NCBI GenBank assembly: GCA_036939355.1
Contig: JALLAP010002402.1
Coordinates: 1 to 12,608 of the forward strand
DNA: 12,608 nucleotides
Direction of reading: 5' to 3'
From: Thalassiosira profunda
Taxonomy: Eukaryota > Bacillariophyta > Thalassiosirophyceae > Thalassiosirales > Thalassiosiraceae
Shown: one piece after another, positions 7,648 to 12,608 of the stretch
Numbering within the stretch: the stretch's first letter is position 1
Layout: every line of letters starts with the position of its first letter
Translations under genes and position numbers: made by a program
Notes under the pieces: model-generated
The model's database searches: none
What the model saw: the letters and a program-made list of their open reading frames with translations, nothing else
Told to the model about the DNA's origin: nothing

Positions 7648-9069
7648 ATGAGCACATCACGTGCACTTTTGTTGCTGGCCGCGGTTGGAGGTTGTTCCGA
7701 TGGAACGATCTCGGCGTCGGCCTTCGTGCAGCACAGAAGTGCATCGCACCAGCGTTGCATCAATCCGCTCGTATCGCATCGGAAGGCACGCAGAAGAGAC
7801 GAGAATGGCGAGGGGTGGAGCGAGGCCGTGCAAAAGGCGGTGGGCACCCTCGACAAACGGCTCGACGTCCACGGAGGCAAGGAGCAACGGCGGCCCAACA
7901 TGTCCAACGGCAAAAATGGCAGATACGAATTCATCTCGCCTCTCTTGGAGGACGGGTATCCGCCGGCGGTGATGGAGTACAACGAACGGAGAAATCGCCG
8001 GCCCAAGCCGCTGTTGCTCTACCTCCCCGGATTCGACGGTACCGTGCTCGCCCCCTTCTTGCAATTCCCATCGCTGGGGGAAGAATTTGACGTGCGGGCC
8101 ATGCGAGTGGAAATGGATGATCGTTCGACGTTCGAGGAATTGAAAGAGGCCGTCGTCGAGTACCTGTTGCGAGAATGCCGGGACACCGACGGCGTCGCGT
8201 ACCTCATGGGAGAATCGTTCGGTGGGATATTGGCCACGGAGGTGGCGCTGGAGCTGCAGAGGCAGACGTACCGAGAGCACGTCGAGCTGCGAGGGTTGAT
8301 ATTGGTCAATCCCGCAACCTGCTTTCTGCGATCCAGTCTTTACGAACGCGGACCGTCGGTGGCCAACGCTCGACCGTTGCTGCCCATGCTGGAGTCGATT
8401 CAATACGTCGTTGGTTTGACGCGATTGGTGCCGCTGTTTCTCGACCAAGGGCTGGCATTACGGCAACTAGTCACAATACTGTCGTCGAAGGGGTTGCCAT
8501 CAGTGGTCAATAGTCCACAACGCGAGGCCTACATGGGGCGGGTGGCGTTCGACCTTCCACAGCGACTAAAGTTCATGCCCAAGGACACGCTCAAGTGGCG
8601 GCTCGAAGAGTGGCTGGAATGGGGCTGCGGCATCTTCGAGGATCGATTGCAAATGCTGCAGACGGCGCGAGATTCGTCCGACAGTGCGGGAGACGCAGAC
8701 ACTTATTCTCTATTGAAGCTTTCGCAGGAGTTGCGTGCACTTATCGTGGTGGGAGAGCACGATTTGACTTTGCCGAGCTACGATGAGGCTCAGCGGCTGT
8801 CGTCCCAGGTGTTTCGCAATGCGCACGTGCACGTCGTGCCCGGGGCCGGACACGCCTCGACGTGCGGCGGGTCGTTGCATCTGATGAGATTGATGCGGCA
8901 GGTGTTTCCAGAAATGGACGCGTATGGCAGCGATGCTGAGAGTGGCGACATTAATTGGGCGACAGAGGAATTGAATGGCTTGGAACCGCGATACGACGGT
9001 GCATCGATCGGCTTGAATCCTTTGTTGTACTGGTCTTCCGATTACTACCTGAAATGGAGGAGATCGTGA
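7648..9069 (+). CDS. Plastid-targeted alpha/beta hydrolase, phytyl-ester-synthase-like
   Basis: The 473-residue protein resembles the hydrolase half of plant PES/DGAT-like proteins, which make fatty acid phytyl esters and triacylglycerol in plastids. Key features: the oxyanion region LYLPGFDG at 124-131, the nucleophile Ser190 in GESFGG (188-193), a conserved LVNPAT (219-224), the acid Asp372 in GEHDLTLPS and His402 in GAGHA. The N-terminus is a signal peptide with ASAF at 23-26, a plastid presequence. The frame is open far upstream, but only the ATG at 7648 places the signal peptide at the start; the in-frame ATG at 7558 would add 30 residues. The acyltransferase domain that follows the hydrolase in plant PES1/PES2 is absent: only 71 residues follow the His. 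The stop lies within GTGAGG, so a downstream exon cannot be fully excluded, but nothing acyltransferase-like follows. Confidence 0.88.
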   Translation: MSTSRALLLLAAVGGCSDGTISASAFVQHRSASHQRCINPLVSHRKARRRDENGEGWSEAVQKAVGTLDKRLDVHGGKEQRRPNMSNGKNGRYEFISPLLEDGYPPAVMEYNERRNRRPKPLLLYLPGFDGTVLAPFLQFPSLGEEFDVRAMRVEMDDRSTFEELKEAVVEYLLRECRDTDGVAYLMGESFGGILATEVALELQRQTYREHVELRGLILVNPATCFLRSSLYERGPSVANARPLLPMLESIQYVVGLTRLVPLFLDQGLALRQLVTILSSKGLPSVVNSPQREAYMGRVAFDLPQRLKFMPKDTLKWRLEEWLEWGCGIFEDRLQMLQTARDSSDSAGDADTYSLLKLSQELRALIVVGEHDLTLPSYDEAQRLSSQVFRNAHVHVVPGAGHASTCGGSLHLMRLMRQVFPEMDAYGSDAESGDINWATEELNGLEPRYDGASIGLNPLLYWSSDYYLKWRRS

Positions 9070-9543
9070 GGGCTGGGGCTCAGCTGCACACCTCGCACAA
9101 AACTCAGAGAGGTACGCGGATTGTCTCATTGAGTTACCAGCCAATGGCTCTGGTTGCTACATGAAAGATGGCCCCCAGGAAAGCAACGAAAGAGGGTTCG
9201 CATCACGTTGTTTTGAGGCGTTGCAAACGACTGGCCAAGACTTGGGTTGGTCCTCGCTTGGACGATGATTGGACAAGGCACCCACATGAGAACCCTCTGG
9301 CGTTTCTTCGACTTGCTACCACCCTCCTCCCACACGAGATGTCACACAATTCTAGCTCACCTTCATGAGAACTGCGCCGTGGGATAGGATGTCAGGTGGT
9401 CAGTGAGAACCCTCTTGTCAACGATTCGGCCCTGATCCCCAAACCGCACTGCTCATAAAACGAAGAGTTGAAAGCCGGTATCCCTACCAACCATCGTCAA
9501 AGATATCCTTGATTGCAACTGCCAAATCTGACAGGGAAGACCA
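9070..9543 (+). promoter_or_regulatory. Intergenic region with promoter of the first tandem paralogue
   Basis: The first ~100 bases are the hydrolase 3-prime flank. From about 9260 the sequence matches the region upstream of the second paralogue. Shared elements are GATGATTGG (inverted CCAAT core), a 20-base identical block at 9279-9298, TGAGAAC copies at 9287, 9366 and 9404, GTCAACGATT near 9417, and CTGCTCATAAAA at 9449-9460. No gene is supported here. Confidence 0.6.
9449..9460 (+). promoter_or_regulatory. TATA-like box of the first tandem paralogue
   Basis: CTGCTCATAAAA is identical to the block at 10733-10744 upstream of the second paralogue and sits 84-95 bases before the ATG, leaving room for a leader of about 55-65 bases. 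Conservation between copies plus the position is the evidence. Confidence 0.5.
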
Positions 9544-10178
9544 ATGAAGCTCATCAAAGTATTGCTGATGCTTGCCGGGCTGGCCGGAGCGGGTGAGTGC
9601 GTTTCAGTTGAGGCATGAGGCATCGAGAACACTGGCGCGAGATCGAAATTGCCTGGGCTGCATCTCGTGCATGACGTCTCCTAACCAATTATCTGCACAC
9701 ACTTCCTTCTATTGCAGCCGGACATAAGCTGAGCCGAGCCCACAATCACCATCGCGGCAAATGCGGCAGGATATGCGTTATCCCGCAAGATCGCCGAACC
9801 AGGACCACCCGTTGCATGCGCCGCCTCCGGAGGGAGCTCGAGGAAGATCTGCGTGTAAACGTTGTCGCTGGCAATCGACAGAGTTGCCTCCTGAGGGTCT
9901 TCGTCGACAAGGACAAAGACTGCGATGATATGATCGAGATGGCATTGGAGAGGGCCGAGAATCGTATCCGGAGAAGAAACAACCGCGGCCGCACGAACTA
10001 CTGTCTCAGAGGTGGCACCAGCCGCACGGGCTCTACCAGCAAATCGACGACCAAAGGGACGAGCAAGTCAACGTCAAAGAGCACCTCCTCCAAGAGCTCG
10101 CACTCGAAATCGACGTACAAGTTATTCTCGAGCAAGAGCAAAAGTAGTAAAGGAGGCAGCAGCGGTGACTACTTGTAG
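9544..10178 (+). CDS. Secreted basic protein with Ser/Lys-rich tail, paralogue A (two exons)
   Basis: Exons 9544-9592 and 9718-10178 give 169 residues. A signal peptide (MKLIKVLLMLAGLAGA) is followed by a His-rich stretch (19-28) and a basic domain with Cys at 32, 36, 49, 73, 85 and 112; 32, 49, 85 and 112 are shared with paralogue B. Highly conserved patches are GKCG (30-33), DRRTRT (41-46), RRLRRELE (51-58) and RIRRRNNR (99-106). The tail, about 117-169, is rich in Ser, Thr and Lys with SKST and SSKS units and ends GDYL. No enzyme motif is seen. Tail composition recalls diatom silaffins and other wall proteins, so a role in cell wall or silica is possible but unproven. The intron model rests on consensus splice sites, restored reading frame and gapless alignment with B. 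Signal-peptide exon and domain exon are joined in phase 1. Confidence 0.78.
9593..9717 (+). other. Paralogue A intron 1
   Basis: The 125-base intron starts GTGAGT and ends TTGCAG, with a branch-point-like CTAAC at 9681-9685. It is in phase 1 and corresponds exactly to intron 1 of paralogue B. Confidence 0.82.
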
Positions 10179-10350
10179 TTGACGTTCTGCAATCGATGTC
10201 GTGGGTAGACCAAGAACTGTTGCCAAGTCTTACTGCGGCTGCCCACCGAGCATTAAGCTGTTTGCATGTATGAGAAGGAAGCCAAGGTTGCGCCATCGCA
10301 TTGTATTGACTAGGACTCATGAAGCATGAATCGGATCGAACTGCAGAATC

Positions 10351-10405
10351 TGCCTGTATGCACTGACATTGCAATCGTATAATGCCTGTATGCACTGACA
10401 TTGCA
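10351..10405 (+). repeat. 23-base direct repeat in the A 3-prime flank
   Basis: Two identical 23-base copies lie at 10351-10373 and 10383-10405, starting TGCCTGTATG and ending GACATTGCA, nine bases apart. The same opening TGCCTGTATG occurs once just after the paralogue B stop (11839-11848), also followed closely by GCAATCG, as after the first copy here. Confidence 0.85.
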
Positions 10406-10732
10406 TCCGTCTGAGAAATAAGTAAGACCTTCCACTATTACCCAAGTGCATGCACCTTACCATTTGCTTTGTTTGTTGTCAACGCTCGACAGCATGGACA
10501 GAGATCGAGGACCTGCTCTAGTCGACGCTTCACAAGTACGTCTCACCAGGACTGAAGATGATTGGCATCGCTTTGGCATCGCGCAGTAAAATGACACCCA
10601 CATGAGAACCCTCTTCTTCCCACACTAGTTGTCACTTTCTCAGCCCACACTCAGATGAGAACTGCTCAAGCAGCTTCTTGGTGGGATAGCAGCCTCGTGT
10701 CAACGATTTTGGCCCTCATCTCCGAGTGCATC

Positions 10733-10744
10733 CTGCTCATAAAA
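10733..10744 (+). promoter_or_regulatory. TATA-like box of the second tandem paralogue
   Basis: CTGCTCATAAAA, identical to 9449-9460, lies 97-108 bases before the ATG at 10841. It is followed, as in copy A, by a match to GAAAGCCGGTATCC, which probably belongs to the leader. Confidence 0.5.
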
Positions 10745-10840
10745 AGAAAGTCAACAATTGTGAAAGCCGGTATCCGCAACAACCATCGATACAAGACATC
10801 ATCGATTACAACCGCCAACACCTCTCAGAGGAAGGCACCC

Positions 10841-11823
10841 ATGAAGCTTACCACAGTATTGCTTTTACTTGCGGGGCTGACCGAGGCTGGTGAGTGCTTT
10901 TGGTCGAGGTATGAGGCATCGAGAACACCAGAGCGAGATCGAAATTGTCTGAGCTGCGTCTTGTGCATGATGCCGCCTCCTCTAACAGTATCTCACGGCA
11001 CACGCTGCTTTTCATGACAGTGGGGCATCGCCTGCGTCGAACCCCCCGCCACCACCACGGCAAATGCGGCGCGGTGGCCCTGATAGCAAATGATAGGAGG
11101 ACAAGAACCGCCCGGTGCATTCGCCGCCTCCGGAGGGAGCTCGAGGTGAGATAACAACATAGCGCAACGATGCAATTCATATATGCTGTGCTCTTCTAAT
11201 CGGTGTATGTCTCCATCGTGTGCTCTCAGCAAGAGTTCCGTGTGGACGTTGTCCGAGGCCGGAAGCGAAACGCCCTCTACAGGGTTCACGTGAACAAGAA
11301 CAAGAAGTGCGGCGATCTCATCGAGGACACATTGAAGGAAGTCGAACGTAGAATCAGGAGAAGGAACAACCGCAGCCGCACGAAGTACTGCATCAAGGAT
11401 GGTCCTGCGCGCAGGCGTCGTAGGAGGTCCACCAGCAGCACGGGACCCACCAGCAAGTCGACGACCACCAAAGGGACAAGCAGGTCCACAACGAGCCGTC
11501 TCAGTACGAGCAAATCCACCACCACGTCGACGCCCAAGAAGAAGACGAACGATCGCTACCTCAAGGGTACCTTCAGCTCGTCTTCCGTCAAGTCGTCCAA
11601 AGGCAGCAGCGAGAAGAAAACGTCGTCGTCTCCGAAGACGAGCTTCAGCTCATCGAGCACAAGCGGCTCAACCTCGGCGAAGAGCTCGGGATCCAAGAGC
11701 ACATCATCTAAGAGCAACAAAGGATCGAGTGGAAGCTCGGGGTCCAGTGGCTGCTCGTCCGCTGGCTCGTCTTCCAGCAGCACTTCCAGCAGCACTTCCA
11801 GCAGCGACGACTACTGGTGGTAG
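10841..11823 (+). CDS. Secreted basic protein with long Ser/Thr/Lys-rich tail, paralogue B (three exons)
   Basis: Exons 10841-10889, 11021-11145 and 11230-11823 give 255 residues. Signal peptide MKLTTVLLLLAGLTEA, His-rich stretch (HHH at 27-29), then the basic domain with Cys 32, 49, 85 and 112; it aligns with paralogue A without gaps over 1-112 (67 identities by hand). The last shared Cys is followed by a run of six Arg (119-124) and a tail at 125-255 with about 44% Ser, 18% Thr and 12% Lys, ending SSDDYWW. The tail carries mixed TSKST/SSKS units, a Lys cluster (PKKKT) and a terminal Ser-Thr run encoded by three 12-base DNA repeats. One tail Cys is present. No catalytic motif is seen. Silaffin-like phosphorylated or polyamine-modified wall protein is one reading; a mucin-like secreted protein is another. 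Function is unknown. Confidence 0.78.
10890..11020 (+). other. Paralogue B intron 1
   Basis: The 131-base intron starts GTGAGT and ends GACAG, phase 1, with CTAAC at 10982-10986 about 35 bases before the acceptor, the same spacing as in copy A. Its first ~85 bases closely match intron 1 of A. Confidence 0.82.
11146..11229 (+). other. Paralogue B intron 2, absent from paralogue A
   Basis: The 84-base intron starts GTGAGA and ends CTCTCAG, phase 0 after Glu58, with CTAAT at 11196-11200 as a candidate branch point. It holds an in-frame TAA just after the donor, so it must be spliced for the tail to be made. Paralogue A is contiguous at the same codon (between 9842 and 9843). Confidence 0.85.
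11770..11805 (+). repeat. Three tandem 12-base units in the paralogue B tail
   Basis: The unit ACTTCCAGCAGC occurs at 11782-11793 and 11794-11805, preceded by a copy with one change at 11770-11781. It encodes Ser-Ser-Ser-Thr repeats, directly before the terminal SSDDYWW-coding bases, and is a likely site of slippage-driven length change. Confidence 0.85.
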
Positions 11824-12608
11824 GCGTCGTTCGGCGCATGCCTGTATGCTGTATGCAATCGCTGCTCGCGGGTAGATCCTCAGTCCTCCAAGGGATGTTG
11901 ATGCCTGGCCCCAATGCTCACGTGACACTGTCTTGAGGTTGCGGTGATTGATGACCGTGTGTTGCCGAGAGAAGCTGCTGCCGCGCACCGCTCCCGTCAC
12001 TTAGGTTAGGACATGCTGCTCCCATGCTTCGGCGTTTCAAGAGCAGCTGGCGGCATTGAGCAAGAAGTTTGTTTGTACGGACTGTAGGAACAGCAGGCTG
12101 TGCCATCGCACTGTATTGACCAGGCCGCGTGATGTGCGCAAGAAGAACAATCCAGGTCTACCCGCAGAATTGATCCTGTATTGCGTTTTAGAGATAGCAC
12201 TTCCTTCGTTGGTCATCGAAGGCACACAGATGTAAGCTGTAGGACCTGATTAGAACAGTGTGTTTGAGCGATCCTTCCACATTGCAAATGGCATGGAATG
12301 AGAACGAGCACGCTTCTCACCTAGATTACGATCGCATCATGCTTCACCCGCTTCCCTGCAAATTGCACTCATGCTTCACCCTTGATGCCCTTCTCCCCCC
12401 AGCTCCTCACGCTCCCAAGTGAACACATCATATGCACATTGACAGTAATTCTTCTTCCACAAACACAGGCAACACCCAACAACGCTACCTCCACGCTTAA
12501 AGAAGAAGCCCCCCCGCAACACCCGCCAATCCCAACCCAGCACGAAGAATCCGCGCGCCTCCCATCCTCCCCGCCTCGTTCGTCGTCGGCGCCGAGCTCA
12601 CGCTCGGC
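11824..12608. other. 3-prime flank of paralogue B and gene-free right end
   Basis: No gene is supported in these 785 bases. Visible features are TGCCTGTATG at 11839, TCACGTGA at 11918-11925, the block shared with the A flank at 12100-12124, and a TGAGAAC at 12299-12305. From about 12330 the plus strand becomes C-rich (many CTTCACC, CCCCC, CACCC tracts) and lacks an ATG near the edge. A minus-strand frame is open from the right edge to about 12370 but is not protein-like enough to call. It could be the leader or promoter of a gene beyond the window. Confidence 0.4.

Larger units (their letters stand above)
9279..10314 (+). repeat. Tandem duplication, unit A
   Basis: The unit is bounded by the first 20-base block identical to unit B (9279-9298) and the last clearly shared 3-prime block (10290-10314, 25 bases with three differences from 12100-12124). 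It contains promoter, gene and 3-prime flank. Similarity is patchy outside these anchors; the true ends may reach ~10455. Confidence 0.7.
10179..10840 (+). promoter_or_regulatory. 3-prime flank of paralogue A and promoter of paralogue B
   Basis: These 662 bases hold no supported gene. The first ~275 bases are the A 3-prime flank, with a block shared with the B flank at 10290-10314 and a direct repeat at 10351-10405. From about 10553 the sequence is the B promoter: GATGATTGG near 10557, the 20-base block at 10595-10614, TGAGAAC at 10603 and 10656, a GTCAACGATT match near 10699 and the TATA-like block at 10733-10744. Confidence 0.6.
10595..12124 (+). repeat. Tandem duplication, unit B
   Basis: This unit mirrors 9279-10314 with the same order of promoter, gene and 3-prime flank. 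It is about 500 bases longer, chiefly because of an extra intron, a longer tail-coding region and a longer 3-prime flank. Similarity in the 3-prime flank is patchy. Confidence 0.7.

Noticed and set aside
6056..7744. Minus-strand 562-residue frame
   Set aside because: It overlaps the 395-residue plastid membrane protein in another frame, runs across the hydrolase promoter and shows Gly/Arg-rich shadow composition with no domain.
9136..9154. Imperfect hairpin (ACC-AGCC-AAT-GGCT-CT-GGT) in the hydrolase 3-prime flank
   Set aside because: Short stem with a bulge and a three-base loop; easily explained by chance.
9168..9368. 66-residue plus-strand frame after the hydrolase
   Set aside because: It lies in the duplicated promoter region; no corresponding frame is conserved in the matching part of unit B.
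10033..10401. Minus-strand 122-residue Ser/Cys-rich frame
   Set aside because: It is the antisense of the low-complexity tail of paralogue A and its flank.
9746..11017. Minus-strand frames and the 10655-11017 plus-strand frame around the tandem genes
   Set aside because: They cross introns and exon boundaries of the two paralogues without protein-like conservation between copies; they are shadows.
11395..11823. Calling the paralogues silaffins outright
   Set aside because: Ser/Lys-rich composition is shared, but composition alone does not show homology, and the four-Cys N-terminal domain is not a known silaffin feature.
12360..12608. Minus-strand frame open from the right edge
   Set aside because: The translation is Gly/Arg/Cys-rich with no motif, and the sequence is C-rich on the plus strand, which yields such frames by chance.

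Overview
The window reads as nuclear DNA of a photosynthetic eukaryote whose plastid derives from a red alga, most likely a stramenopile (diatom or relative). The main evidence is that two predicted proteins begin with a signal peptide whose predicted cleavage point is followed by Phe (ASAF and ASSF contexts), the plastid-import signature of that lineage. GT-AG introns of 84 to 171 bases, compact spacing and a cytosolic-type eukaryotic ribosomal protein agree with this. The species cannot be named from the sequence.

Layout from left to right: (1) an M1 metallo-aminopeptidase on the plus strand, cut by the left edge; (2) tail to tail with it, a SWEET-type sugar transporter on the minus strand with an unusual N-terminal presequence; (3) head to head with that, ribosomal protein uL18 (RPL5) on the plus strand, with an intron directly after its ATG; (4) tail to tail with RPL5, a small secreted six-cysteine protein on the minus strand; (5) also on the minus strand, a predicted plastid membrane protein of unknown function; (6) head to head with it across about 350 bases, a predicted plastid alpha/beta hydrolase resembling the hydrolase half of phytyl ester synthases; (7, 8) two tandem plus-strand paralogues encoding secreted, basic proteins with four shared cysteines and Ser/Thr/Lys-rich tails. 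The last ~780 bases hold no gene I can support.

Genes 7 and 8 are the most interesting part. They only emerge after introns are modelled. The two proteins then align without a gap over residues 1-112 (67 of 112 identical by hand count), with Cys at 32, 49, 85 and 112 in both. They differ in one intron, present only in the second copy, and in tail length (57 against 143 residues after the last shared Cys). Their promoters, first intron and 3-prime flanks are also recognisably duplicated. Tail composition recalls silaffins and other wall-associated diatom proteins, but this is a compositional analogy, not homology.

The genes form no operon-like pathway. The functional links I can suggest are the divergent pair of plastid-targeted genes (5 and 6) sharing one intergenic region, and the tandem pair (7 and 8) sharing promoter motifs. 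Apart from the M1 peptidase and RPL5, functions are family-level or unknown.
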